From: a bacterium
GTDB taxonomy: Bacteria; Fidelibacterota; Marinisomatia; Marinisomatales; UBA1611
DNA length: 64,000 nt
Assembly: GCA_004321745.1 (NCBI GenBank)
Contig: SGYO01000005.1
Location: 44,252 to 108,251, forward strand
Reading direction: 5' to 3'
In this document: positions 46,378-55,163 of the stretch, in pieces
How the letters are laid out: the number at the start of each line of letters is the position of its first letter
Position numbering within the stretch: the first letter of the stretch is position 1
Program-made: the position numbers and the translations under genes
The notes under the pieces: model-generated
Told to the model about the DNA's origin: nothing
What the model saw: the letters and a program-made list of their open reading frames with translations, nothing else
Database searches by the model: none

Positions 46378-46626
46378 TTAAACTACATTAACAATTTTTC
46401 TATCTCTACCTTTGCGTTTGAATTCAACTACACCATCTTTTAATGCAAAAAGAGAGTCATCATTTGCCCTTTTAACATTACTACCTGGATGGACTTTAGT
46501 CCCTCTTTGTTTTAAAATGATTGACCCCGCTAGAATGGATTGACCATTCCCAACTTTAAGACCTAATCGCTTCGCGTTAGAGTCTCTACCATTTCTTGAA
46601 CTTCCCTGTCCTTTTTTATGTGCCAT
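46378..46626 (-). CDS. rpmA: Ribosomal protein bL27
   Basis: Large-subunit protein near the peptidyl transferase centre. The 82 residues start [15 protein letters not shown] and include [15 protein letters not shown], both family hallmarks, and the normal length is 82-90. It lies 5 nt downstream of rplU in the standard rplU-rpmA order. No N-terminal cleavage extension, as found in Firmicutes, is present. Confidence 0.97.
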   Translation of the reverse strand: MAHKKGQGSSRNGRDSNAKRLGLKVGNGQSILAGSIILKQRGTKVHPGSNVKRANDDSLFALKDGVVEFKRKGRDRKIVNVV

Positions 46627-46631
46627 AATAT

Positions 46632-47012
46632 CTACTTATCTTTTTTTTCTTCTTTGGGTTTTTCAGTTTTTGCTTTCGCTGCAGGCTTAGCTTTTGCTTT
46701 AGTGACCTGAATATTTTGAACTTCTATATTAGTGTACCATTGCCTGTGACCATTTTTGCGGGTATATCCTTTTCTTCTCTTTTTTTTGTAAACTAATATT
46801 TTTCTTCCTCTGCCATGATCTAAAATAGTTGCGGTGACTTTTGCACCAGCTACTTTAGGGCTACCAAACTGCGTTGACTTGCCATCATGAACTAATAAAA
46901 CATCATCAATGATGAGTTTTTTACCCTCTTCAAGTGTTTGTTTGGGTACACAAAGTTTAGAACCTTTCTCGGCCTTGAACTGTTTACCTGATATATTTAC
47001 TATTGCATACAT
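46632..47012 (-). CDS. rplU: Ribosomal protein bL21 with basic C-terminal tail
   Basis: Large-subunit protein bL21. The start ATG 47012 ([11 protein letters not shown]) is the normal beginning; the frame-open start at 47030 would add six residues and crowd the rng stop. Motifs are [29 protein letters not shown] and [15 protein letters not shown], with [12 protein letters not shown] diagnostic. Beyond residue 105 there is a Lys/Ala/Glu-rich tail of about 20 residues ([11 protein letters not shown]), not part of the core fold. It precedes rpmA by 5 nt. Confidence 0.95.
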   Translation of the reverse strand: MYAIVNISGKQFKAEKGSKLCVPKQTLEEGKKLIIDDVLLVHDGKSTQFGSPKVAGAKVTATILDHGRGRKILVYKKKRRKGYTRKNGHRQWYTNIEVQNIQVTKAKAKPAAKAKTEKPKEEKKDK

Positions 47013-47032
47013 AACTTTAAAAGCTGGCAAAT

Positions 47033-48571
47033 TTAAGCCATTGATATGTCCTTATCAAGTGCCATCTCATTTGTAATGTCTTTTCCCGTTTTTGATTTTA
47101 TAAATCTGAACTCATCTCTGCCTACATCTTTGTTTGTTTCAATTTTAATGTGAACAAAGTTTTTCCACATAAGACCTCTTAATATATTTTTTTTATCATT
47201 TTTTATATAATCTGCATTTTCCTCATGGAGCTGAAGTATTATCCTTAAATCCCTGTGTTTGCTTTTATACCTTCTGAGCCAATGTTCGATTCTAGTAATC
47301 AATGTTTCTTTAGAAATGATTCTTCCTGACCCGTAGCAAGTTGGGCACTCTTCACTCATTGAATCCAGAAGGCTCACTCGGATCCTTTGGCGGGTCATTT
47401 CAAGAAGACCAAATTCTGTAATCGGAGATACAGCTACTTTTGCTCTATCTTTTCTTAGCTCTTTTCGAAGTTCATGATATATTTTTTTCCGATTTTCTTC
47501 AAGCCGCATATCAATAAAGTCTATCACAACCAATCCTGACAAATCTCTTAAACGTAATTGTCTTGCTACTTCTCTTGCAGCTTCAAGATTTATTTTGAGT
47601 GAATTCTCTTCATGAAGTTTTTTGCCAACAAATTTGCCGCTATTAACATCAATCACAACCATTGCTTCAGTTTTTTCAATAATTAAATAAGCACCACTTT
47701 TTAACCAGGCTTTAGGTCTCATTAATTTTTCAATCTCAGAATCAATTCCAAAGCTTTCAAATAGTGGAAGTTTTAGTTTATAGAGCTCTAACCTTTCTGC
47801 TAGGCTTGGAGACACCTCTTCAAGATACTTTTGTGTTTTCTTATAAAGCCGCTTGGAATCAATAATAATTTTTTCCACATCCGGAGTTAATAAATCTCTA
47901 ACTACGCTCGAAGCTGTTTCAAGATCTTCATATACTAGTGCAGGAGCTTCTTCGTTTTCTGCTACTTTACTAACTTTATTCCAGCTATTTAATAACGAAT
48001 TAAAATCATTTATGATATGTTCTTCGCTCTTTCCTTCAGCAACTGTTCTAATTATTATGCCTGTATCTTTTTGTCTGAGTCCTTTAGCAATTTTTTTGAG
48101 CCTTCTTCTTTCGAATTTGTCCCATATTTTTTTTGAAATTCCGATGTAGTTTTCATAAGGGACTAAAACCAATAATCTTCCTGGGATTGCAACTTCTGTT
48201 GTTACTCTAGGCCCCTTACCAGCAAATGGTTCTTTGATAACTTGCACATAAATTTCTTGATTTGTTTGAAGGTCAACCTCAATGTTATCTGGCTTACCTT
48301 TCTTATTTTGATTTCCATCTGCGTCGTCTTCAATTATATAATCAGGGTTTGCTATTTCAGAAAAAGGTAAAAATGCATTTAGTTCATAGCCGATGTCAAC
48401 AAATGCAGCTTGCATACCTGGTAATACATTTTCAACTTTTCCTTTGTATATATTGCCCACCATCCTTTGCTTGTCTTGACGCTCAATGTATACTTCAACG
48501 ATCTGCCCATCTTCTTGGATAGCAATTCTTGTTTCTCCCATACTCTCATTAATGAAAATCTCTTTCTTCAT
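47033..48571 (-). CDS. rng: Ribonuclease G/E family endoribonuclease
   Basis: Endoribonuclease for mRNA decay and rRNA maturation. The 512 residues have an N-terminal S1-like domain (about 35-130, GNIYKGKVENVLPGMQAAFVDIG region), the 5'-sensor region, and the DNase I-like catalytic core with Asp in VVIDVNSGKFVG and in VVIDFIDM. The zinc link CPTCYGSGR is at about residue 405-413. No long C-terminal scaffold is present, so it is RNase G-like. The gene is placed ahead of rplU-rpmA, an order seen in many bacteria. The stop is 20 nt before the rplU start. Confidence 0.93.
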   Translation of the reverse strand: MKKEIFINESMGETRIAIQEDGQIVEVYIERQDKQRMVGNIYKGKVENVLPGMQAAFVDIGYELNAFLPFSEIANPDYIIEDDADGNQNKKGKPDNIEVDLQTNQEIYVQVIKEPFAGKGPRVTTEVAIPGRLLVLVPYENYIGISKKIWDKFERRRLKKIAKGLRQKDTGIIIRTVAEGKSEEHIINDFNSLLNSWNKVSKVAENEEAPALVYEDLETASSVVRDLLTPDVEKIIIDSKRLYKKTQKYLEEVSPSLAERLELYKLKLPLFESFGIDSEIEKLMRPKAWLKSGAYLIIEKTEAMVVIDVNSGKFVGKKLHEENSLKINLEAAREVARQLRLRDLSGLVVIDFIDMRLEENRKKIYHELRKELRKDRAKVAVSPITEFGLLEMTRQRIRVSLLDSMSEECPTCYGSGRIISKETLITRIEHWLRRYKSKHRDLRIILQLHEENADYIKNDKKNILRGLMWKNFVHIKIETNKDVGRDEFRFIKSKTGKDITNEMALDKDISMA

Positions 48572-48902
48572 TATAAACCACCTAATCTTTCATTTTTTGA
48601 ACGCAGAATACCACGTACTGATAGCGTAGTTGAACCTGGCCAAAAAGGTTATATTTCATTTACAGTGAGGAGAATAGAAAGGTAAGAAATTTTGTCCCAA
48701 TAATTTTTTAGGGATGATAAAAAAGTTGTCAATATCGTCAGAAAAAATATGAAATTTATTTTCCTACTAAACTCCCACTCTGCTTAAAAATACACGAAAT
48801 TAAAGGAGGGATTCAAGACAAATAAAAAAATAATTATAACGGGTAAATAGAAATTATTTTAGAATTAATTTCTGACAACTTTTTAATGAGAATAAATGTA
48901 GA
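48572..48902. other. 331-nt divergent gap between rng and the peptidase E gene
   Basis: This gap must hold promoters for both the minus-strand rng operon and the plus-strand peptidase E gene. On plus, TATAAC at 48835-48840 with a weak TTCAAG 17 nt upstream is a possible promoter. Bases 48590-48685 read on plus as a short coding-like tail (ends SFTVRRIER at TAA 48683-48685) with no in-gap start codon, a possible gene remnant. I see no RNA gene, terminator or repeat of note in the rest. Confidence 0.45.
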
Positions 48903-49595
48903 ATGAAACAAATTATAGCTATTGGCGGAGGCGGATTTGGGCGAAACCCAAGTCAAAGGATAATCGAGAGGTACATTATTGAACAATCAAATATTGAGCG
49001 GCCAAATGTGCTTTTCATCCCTACTGCTAGTGCAGAGGATAAATCTTATACAGTTAATTTTTATTCGTGTTTTAATGGATTAGGTTGCACAACTAATCAT
49101 TTAAATTTTTTTCAGCGAACTCCAAGATTAGATAGCCTTATAAACAAAGCAGATATCATCTATATTGGTGGAGGTAATACAAAAAGTATGTTAGCTGTTT
49201 GGACAGAGTGGAAGCTCGATAAATATCTACTCAAAGCTTACAACAAAGGTACCGTTTTAGCAGGAGTCAGTGCAGGTGCTATTTGCTGGTTTGATCAAGG
49301 TATTACTGACTCATGGGCAAGTAATTTAAATGTTATTGATTGTTTGGGACTAATCCCTGGTACTTGCTGCCCTCATTATGATTCTGAAAAAGATAGGAGG
49401 CCAAGTGTTCATAAATTCATTAAAGATGGTAAAATAAAATCCACTTACGCAATAGAAGACGGTGCAGCAATGCATTTCATTGATAATAATCCTTTTAAAA
49501 ACATATCATTTTGTAAAGACTCTAAAGTATATAATGTTAAAGAAAAAAATGGCCAGATAGTTGATGAACCTCTTGAAATGACTAATATTTTCTAA
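48903..49595 (+). CDS. Peptidase E (S51-family dipeptidase-like)
   Basis: A 230-residue cytoplasmic protein of the S51 family, which removes N-terminal Asp from dipeptides in known members. GGGGFGRNPSQR near the N-terminus and YIGGGNTKSML near 87-96 are family features. The nucleophile is probably Ser123 in GVSAGAICW. CCPHYDSEKDRRPS and AIEDGAAM are also shared with Bacillus/Listeria YgaJ-type proteins. It is the first gene of a plus-strand operon with the next gene starting at the base after its stop. Confidence 0.85.
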   Translation: MKQIIAIGGGGFGRNPSQRIIERYIIEQSNIERPNVLFIPTASAEDKSYTVNFYSCFNGLGCTTNHLNFFQRTPRLDSLINKADIIYIGGGNTKSMLAVWTEWKLDKYLLKAYNKGTVLAGVSAGAICWFDQGITDSWASNLNVIDCLGLIPGTCCPHYDSEKDRRPSVHKFIKDGKIKSTYAIEDGAAMHFIDNNPFKNISFCKDSKVYNVKEKNGQIVDEPLEMTNIF

Positions 49596-50399
49596 ATGTT
49601 ATCTAACATTAATTTAAAAATTGAGGATGATCTTGAAATCGCTCTGAAAGCTTCAAAGAAAGCTGGCGATATAATCATGAAGTATTATAAGCACGATTAT
49701 GAAATCAATGAAAAAGGTTATCATAACCCTGTTACAACTGCTGATAAAGAAGCAGATAGTTTTTTAAAAAATACATTATTGGATGCTAGGCCAGATTATG
49801 GTTGGCTTTCTGAAGAGACAATAGATTCGACAAGCAGACTTAGCAAAGAAAGAGTTTGGATCGTAGATCCATTAGATGGTACAAAGGAATTTATTGAAGG
49901 TGTTTCTCAATTTGTAGTAAGCGTTGGGCTAGTTCAAAATGGGAAACCTATTGTTGGCGTTTTGCATAATCCAGCTACAAATGAAACTTTTTATGGAGGT
50001 AGTGGTTATGGTACATTTTTAAATGATGAAAAGTTGACAGTAACAAAGAAAAACAGTTTAAGAAATATGACAATATTAAATAGCAGGTCTGAAACTCGTA
50101 GAGGACTTTGGGATCCTTTTAAGAACAGTTTTAAAAAGCTTGAGCCTATTGGTAGTGTAGCATATAAAATGGGACTCACAGCAGTTGGTAAAGCAGATGT
50201 TTTCGCTACACTCCGCCCAAAAAATGAGTGGGATGTATGTGCAGGGGTTTGTTTAATCAATGAAGCAGGAGGTATTTCAATTGACTTAAACGGCAATGAG
50301 CTTGAGTTCAATAAAAAGAAAACTTTAATTGAATCAGGAATAATTGCTGGTTATAATTTGTCAGTTGAAAAAACATTTAAAGAATTAAATAAAGAATAA
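49596..50399 (+). CDS. cysQ: 3'(2'),5'-bisphosphate nucleotidase / inositol monophosphatase-like (CysQ type)
   Basis: A 267-residue lithium-sensitive Mg-dependent phosphatase. CysQ removes the 3'-phosphate of PAP made in sulphate assimilation. Signatures are TTADKEAD near 47-54, SEETID near 72-77, DPLDGTKEFIEG at 91-102, and WDVCAGVCLINEAGG near the C-terminus. These include the metal-binding acidic pairs. PAP, PAPS or inositol phosphates could be substrates. It starts at ATG 49596, immediately after the peptidase E stop (TAAATG). The symbol is a best guess within the family. Confidence 0.8.
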   Translation: MLSNINLKIEDDLEIALKASKKAGDIIMKYYKHDYEINEKGYHNPVTTADKEADSFLKNTLLDARPDYGWLSEETIDSTSRLSKERVWIVDPLDGTKEFIEGVSQFVVSVGLVQNGKPIVGVLHNPATNETFYGGSGYGTFLNDEKLTVTKKNSLRNMTILNSRSETRRGLWDPFKNSFKKLEPIGSVAYKMGLTAVGKADVFATLRPKNEWDVCAGVCLINEAGGISIDLNGNELEFNKKKTLIESGIIAGYNLSVEKTFKELNKE

Positions 50400-50417
50400 A
50401 TTACGATAGGATAAGTA

Positions 50418-51128
50418 ATGAGTAATGTTGAAAAAGTATTGGACAAAGGTTATATTGAAGTTGTTGACGTCTTAGGTGATGACTTAACTCCTGTTAATGC
50501 AGCGAGAGTTTCATTCGGTGGACGATCAAAAGAATTTACTGATAAAGATAGAAGGCTTTCTAAATTTCTTATTAAACACAAGCATTTTTCACCATTTAGA
50601 CATCAACATGTTATGATGATAATCAAAGCGCCTGAGTTTGTAATGAGGCAGTGGTATAAGCATGTTGTCGGTATTGAAACTACCTCTGATCACCCAACCA
50701 AAGACCATGCTTGGAATGAGATTAGTGGTAGGTATGTGGAATATTCTGATTTTTACATTCCTGAAAATTTTCGTGCTCAATCAAGTGATAATAAACAGGC
50801 TAGTGAGGGGTTGGTTGAAGATCAAGAAAGTGCTGAAAAACTTTGGAGTGATGCTCAGCAAAAATCAATAGAATCGTATGAGAAAATGATTGAAATGGGC
50901 ATGGCCAAAGAGCAAGCTAGGAGCATTTTGCCCTTGACTGTTTATACTCAAGTCTGGTGGACTGCCTCTTTTCAGTCTATTATGAATTTTATCGAGTTAA
51001 GAGATGAGGCAACGGCTCAGATTGAAATTCAAGAATATGCTCGCGTTTTAAAAAAGATTATGTTAAATGTATTTCCTGAGACAACTAAATTGTGGCAGGA
51101 GGTATATTGGGACGCACAAGAAAAATAA
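50418..51128 (+). CDS. thyX: Flavin-dependent thymidylate synthase with altered signature
   Basis: Makes dTMP from dUMP using FAD, NADPH and methylenetetrahydrofolate. The 236-residue protein has the ThyX order: AARVSFGG (28-35), HFSPFRHQHVMM (56-67), EFVMRQWYKHVVG (73-85) and WNEISGRYVE (99-108). The usual RHRxxSxNExSxR motif is altered: RHR becomes KHV, as in some phage and cyanobacterial members, and about 11 residues (86-98) are inserted before WNE. LRDEATAQIEIQEYA is the substrate-binding helix (RxxxxAQxEI). No thyA is in the window, so this may be the only dTMP synthase. Confidence 0.9.
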   Translation: MSNVEKVLDKGYIEVVDVLGDDLTPVNAARVSFGGRSKEFTDKDRRLSKFLIKHKHFSPFRHQHVMMIIKAPEFVMRQWYKHVVGIETTSDHPTKDHAWNEISGRYVEYSDFYIPENFRAQSSDNKQASEGLVEDQESAEKLWSDAQQKSIESYEKMIEMGMAKEQARSILPLTVYTQVWWTASFQSIMNFIELRDEATAQIEIQEYARVLKKIMLNVFPETTKLWQEVYWDAQEK

Positions 51129-51141
51129 AATAGAACAAATC

Positions 51142-51840
51142 ATGTTGTGGAAAATTATTCAAAATTTCTTAACAACTATTGTAATTCTATATACTGGTCT
51201 TCATTGGGGCATTTGTGCAGCTCCAGGTGTTTATCTCTTTTTAAACATCTTTCAAAATACAGCTAATTATTCAAATTTTGAGCGAGCTATGCTAATTGGT
51301 GTTAGCATAGGGGTTGGATATGTTATATGGATGCTCTCAACAATTTTTCTTACATCTATATTAAGTTTTATTTTAAAACCTTCCATAGGTTCAGTTAGAG
51401 TGCCATTTTTATCAATGACCTCCATTCGATGGGGCTTTTTGAATGTTTTAGATCGATTGGCAAAACCTTCTATCCACCATATGGTCCCATCATGGGTAAC
51501 TGATTTTTACTACAGATCCTTAGGTTGCACAATTGGTAAAGGTTCTTTTGTAAGCAGTGATCGTATAAATGACCCATATTTAGTTTCAATTGGAAAAAAT
51601 ACAGTCATTGGTTCGAAAGTGATTATAACTCCTCATCTAGCAGAAAAAAATGAGTTAATTTTTGCTCCCATAAAAATAGGCAATAATTGTCTTGTTGGTT
51701 TAGGTGCACAAATTAATCCTGGGTGCGAAATTGGCGATGGTGCGGTGATTGCATCAAGGGCGATAGTCCCTAAATATACAATTGTCCCTGCAGGCGAAGT
51801 TTGGGGCGGCATCCCTGCTAAATTAATAAAGAAAAAATAA
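51142..51840 (+). CDS. Membrane-anchored hexapeptide (left-handed beta-helix) acyltransferase-like protein
   Basis: The start is taken at ATG 51142, 13 nt after thyX; the frame-open start 51067 lies inside thyX. The 232-residue product has membrane segments at about 5-37 and 48-78, then a linker with RVPFLSMTSIRWGFLNVLDRL. A left-handed beta-helix runs from about 128 to 228 (LGCTIGKGSFV, VSIGKNTVIGS, IKIGNNCLVGLGAQINPGCEIGDGAVI, GIPAKLIKK). The layout resembles the terminal domain of Pls/PosA-type proteins and wzx-like LbH transferases. It would acylate or transfer groups at the membrane; the substrate is unknown. It precedes a fused E1 gene by 29 nt. Confidence 0.7.
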   Translation: MLWKIIQNFLTTIVILYTGLHWGICAAPGVYLFLNIFQNTANYSNFERAMLIGVSIGVGYVIWMLSTIFLTSILSFILKPSIGSVRVPFLSMTSIRWGFLNVLDRLAKPSIHHMVPSWVTDFYYRSLGCTIGKGSFVSSDRINDPYLVSIGKNTVIGSKVIITPHLAEKNELIFAPIKIGNNCLVGLGAQINPGCEIGDGAVIASRAIVPKYTIVPAGEVWGGIPAKLIKKK

Positions 51841-51869
51841 ATCATATTTAAATCATTTAGCCTTTCAAT

Positions 51870-54086
51870 ATGAATCCTTACAATAGAGCTGAGATAATTG
51901 ATATAAATTTTTCACAAAAATTGAAAAATGGTTTACTTCCCAACAACATAACTAGAAATTCTATTTCTGATCTTGGCATCAAAGCAAGTGACATAATATC
52001 TATTTTTGAAAGTCAAGTTTTTAGCAGACATATGGATATCAAAGCTAGAGAGCTAAAGGAAAAGGGTGAATGTTTTTATACCATCGGCAGCTCTGGCCAT
52101 GAATCAAATGCAGTTTTTGGACATATTTTCCCATATACTGACATAGCTTTTTTACATTATCGTAGTGGTCCATTTTTCATTGAAAGATCTAAACAAATTC
52201 CTGGCAGTAGTCCTCTGTATGATATGGCTTTATCTTTTATGGCGTCTTCGGAAGATCCAATTAGTGGAGGTAGGCATAAAGTCATTGGGTCTAAAAAATT
52301 GAATATACCCCCACAAACTAGTACTATTGCTAGTCATATTCCAAAAGCGGTTGGAACAGCTTTTGGAATTGATAGAGCTAGAGATCTAAAAATTGAGGAG
52401 AAAGAATTAGAATCTAATAGCCTTGTGCTTTGTAGTTTTGGTGATGCAAGCGCTAATCATGCCACAGCACTTTCAGGCATAAATACAGCCAGGTGGATTA
52501 GAAGTATTGGGGGGAATGTTCCGATAGTTTTCATTTGTGAGGATAATGGTTTAGGTATCTCTGTGCCAACGCCAAAGGATTGGATTGGTCAAACCTTTTC
52601 CGATCAAAAATATTTAAAGTATTTGAGTTGTAACGGTTTAGATATATTTGATACCATTAGGACTGCTAAAGAAGCGGAGTCACATAGTCGAAGCAAAAGA
52701 GCTCCTGTATTTTTACATATGAAAACAGTAAGATTAATGGGGCATGCTGGTTCAGATATTGAGCTTAGTTATTTGGACCTAAATCAAATAGAAAATGCTG
52801 AAAGTAAAGACCCTTTACTTTATAGCGCTGCAACTCTGATAAAGAATAAAGTTTTATCCTCTTATGAAATTATTGATTTATATGAAAATTGCAGAGAGAG
52901 GATAAGCTATATTTTTGACCATGCAACATTAAAACCAAAATTAGAAAAAGCATCAGATGTGATGACATCTATAATTCCAAAAAATATTCGGAAAGGTGTT
53001 CCAGCGCTACCAAATGAGGACAAAAGGGAAAAACTTTTTGGAAAGGATTACAATAGGCTAAATAGACCAGCAAGCATGGCCAAATTAATTAATTATGCCC
53101 TTCTAGATATTATGTTGCAATATGATAATGCACTAATATTTGGTGAGGATGTAGCAAAAAAGGGAGGTGTTTATCATATCACCGCTGGCTTATACGAGCA
53201 ATTTTCAATTCGTAGAGTATTTAACAGCCCATTAGATGAAACGTCAATATTAGGATTTGCATCTGGACTAGCTCACAATGGATTTTTACCAATACCTGAA
53301 ATTCAATTTCTTGCTTATCTTCATAATGCTGAAGATCAACTGAGAGGTGAAGCAGCTACTTTGTCTTTCTTTAGTAAGTCTCAATATACCAATCCAATGA
53401 TTATAAGAATAGCTGGACTTGCCTATCAAAAAGGTTTTGGTGGACATTTTCATAATGATAATTCCTTATCTATTTTCCGAGATATACCTGGGATTGTAGT
53501 TGCATGTCCTTCAAATGGTGTGGACGCCGTGAAAATGCTCAGAACTGCAGCAAAACATGCTTATATGAATGGTAGAATTATAGTTTTCATTGAGCCTATT
53601 GCTCTTTATATGACTAAGGATTTGCATAAAAATAAAGATAATGGGTGGTCTTTTAATTACCCCAGCCCAAATGAGGAACATGAAATTGGTGAATATGTAA
53701 AATATGGCGAGGGCAATGCGCTTACAATTATCAGCTATGGTAACGGTCTTTATCATTCTTTGAAAGCGAAACCAAAAATTGAAAAAACTATTAGCAATAA
53801 AATAAAAATAATTGATTTGTGCTGGCTATCTGATATTAAAATTGATCAAATTATTAATGAAGTACATCCATCAAAAAAAATTCTTATTGTTGATGAGTGT
53901 AGGCGATCTGGTTCCTACGGAGAAGGATTGATGTCATCATTATATTCAAAATTAAAAAGTAATTTCGTAATAAAACTACATTCAGCTGAAGATAGTTTTA
54001 TCCCTCTTGGAATGGCTGCTACATCAACATTGCCTGACAGTCAATCGATCTATAATAATGCAATTAAACTGTACAAAGATGACTAA
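51870..54086 (+). CDS. Fused 2-oxoacid dehydrogenase E1 (alpha-beta)
   Basis: Thiamine-diphosphate E1 of the branched-chain/pyruvate type, with alpha and beta subunits joined in one 738-residue chain. The alpha part (about 45-350) has YYRSGP-like HYRSGPFF, the TPP/Mg motif GDASANHATALSG (Asp192) ending in EDNGLGIS, and VFLHMKTVRLMGHAG. The beta part (about 395-738) has LIFGEDVAKKGGVYHIT, NSPLDETSILGFASGLAHNG, and GFGGHFHNDNS. Fused forms are known in Bacteroidetes and relatives and lack the alpha-subunit linker to E2. No E2 or E3 gene is adjacent. Substrate could be branched-chain 2-oxoacids. It overlaps the next gene by 8 nt. Confidence 0.88.
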   Translation: MNPYNRAEIIDINFSQKLKNGLLPNNITRNSISDLGIKASDIISIFESQVFSRHMDIKARELKEKGECFYTIGSSGHESNAVFGHIFPYTDIAFLHYRSGPFFIERSKQIPGSSPLYDMALSFMASSEDPISGGRHKVIGSKKLNIPPQTSTIASHIPKAVGTAFGIDRARDLKIEEKELESNSLVLCSFGDASANHATALSGINTARWIRSIGGNVPIVFICEDNGLGISVPTPKDWIGQTFSDQKYLKYLSCNGLDIFDTIRTAKEAESHSRSKRAPVFLHMKTVRLMGHAGSDIELSYLDLNQIENAESKDPLLYSAATLIKNKVLSSYEIIDLYENCRERISYIFDHATLKPKLEKASDVMTSIIPKNIRKGVPALPNEDKREKLFGKDYNRLNRPASMAKLINYALLDIMLQYDNALIFGEDVAKKGGVYHITAGLYEQFSIRRVFNSPLDETSILGFASGLAHNGFLPIPEIQFLAYLHNAEDQLRGEAATLSFFSKSQYTNPMIIRIAGLAYQKGFGGHFHNDNSLSIFRDIPGIVVACPSNGVDAVKMLRTAAKHAYMNGRIIVFIEPIALYMTKDLHKNKDNGWSFNYPSPNEEHEIGEYVKYGEGNALTIISYGNGLYHSLKAKPKIEKTISNKIKIIDLCWLSDIKIDQIINEVHPSKKILIVDECRRSGSYGEGLMSSLYSKLKSNFVIKLHSAEDSFIPLGMAATSTLPDSQSIYNNAIKLYKDD

Positions 54087-55092
54087 GAAACGAATAATTG
54101 TAATATGTCCTGGAAGAGGATCTTATTCAAGGGAGACCTCCAATTATTTAGTAGATAGCGATTCTAATCTGACTTCTTTAATAAAATCTCATGATAAAGT
54201 AAGATTGTCAGAGGGCTTACCTAGTATAAGCGAATTAGATTCAGGCACTTTCCGAACAAAAATTCATATGAGCGGAGAAAATGCATCTCCTTTAATTTAC
54301 GCTTGTAGTTTAAAAGATTTTTTTTCTATTGATCAGCAAAAATATGAGGTAATAGCTATTTGTGGTAATTCTATGGGATGGTACATATCATTAGCACTAG
54401 GGGGTTCCCTAAGCTATGAAAATGGGTTTAAGCTAATCCAAAACATGGGCACTTTGACCCATGAAAATGGGCAAGGTGGCCAAATCATTTATCCCATTGT
54501 TGATGATGATTGGTGTAAAGATGAAAAACTGTATGAATCTGTTTTAAAAGAAATATTGAAAATAGGTGCTAAAGTATCTATAAAATTAGGAGGTTATCTA
54601 GTAATTGCAGGTTTACAAAATCAATTAGATCATTTGCTAAAAAAACTTCCCAAAATAGATAAATATCCTTTTCAAATACCCTTTCATTCTGCTTTCCATA
54701 CTAAATTATTGGAAAAAATTCCTAGTTTGGCAGAATCGAAACTAAATAGAGCTATCTTTAGTAAACCTAAAATACCTTTAATTGATGGTAGAGGTTATAT
54801 TTGGAGTCAATGGTCAACTGATGTAAATGAGCTTTATAGATATACGCTAAATCATCAAGTTATAAAGAAATATAATTTTTCTAGTTCCGTTTCTGTTGCA
54901 TTAAAAGAATTTTGTCCAGATCATGTTGTGTTACTTGGGCCTGGAAATTCATTAGGTGGCCCAGTGGCACAAATACTTATTAATCAGCAGTGGAATGGAT
55001 TGAAATCAAAACAGGATTTTCTCTGCACTCAAAAAAATAACCCTTTTGTTGTATCTATGGGTATAGACGAACAAAAAAAATTGGTGTTATAA
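54079..55092 (+). CDS. Acyltransferase of the FabD/malonyl-CoA transacylase fold
   Basis: The start is taken at ATG 54079 (MTKKRIIVICPGRG), giving 337 residues; the frame-open start 54007 lies in the E1 gene. The nucleophile elbow is ICGNSMGWY (Ser98), in the place of the FabD GHSLGEY, and the catalytic His is likely in IPFHSAFHT near residue 210. LLGPGNSLGGPVAQ at the C-terminus fits the acyltransferase fold. The usual HSLG Glu/Tyr is replaced by Trp-Tyr. It overlaps the E1 gene by 8 nt, so their products probably act together on an acyl intermediate. No ACP gene is nearby. Exact acyl donor unknown. Confidence 0.75.
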   Translation: MTKKRIIVICPGRGSYSRETSNYLVDSDSNLTSLIKSHDKVRLSEGLPSISELDSGTFRTKIHMSGENASPLIYACSLKDFFSIDQQKYEVIAICGNSMGWYISLALGGSLSYENGFKLIQNMGTLTHENGQGGQIIYPIVDDDWCKDEKLYESVLKEILKIGAKVSIKLGGYLVIAGLQNQLDHLLKKLPKIDKYPFQIPFHSAFHTKLLEKIPSLAESKLNRAIFSKPKIPLIDGRGYIWSQWSTDVNELYRYTLNHQVIKKYNFSSSVSVALKEFCPDHVVLLGPGNSLGGPVAQILINQQWNGLKSKQDFLCTQKNNPFVVSMGIDEQKKLVL

Positions 55093-55099
55093 TCGCAAA

Positions 55100-55128
55100 T
55101 TATCAGAGTTTACTTTTCTTACTATATT
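55100..55128 (+). promoter_or_regulatory. Candidate promoter of the acyl-CoA dehydrogenase gene
   Basis: TTATCA (55100-55105) and TATATT (55123-55128) are 17 nt apart, with transcription expected about 30 nt upstream of the ATG at 55164. The -10 matches that of the stronger promoter at 60327-60355. Confidence 0.45.
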
Positions 55129-55163
55129 AGATTAATTTATGTTAACACATTTAGGATAACGTA

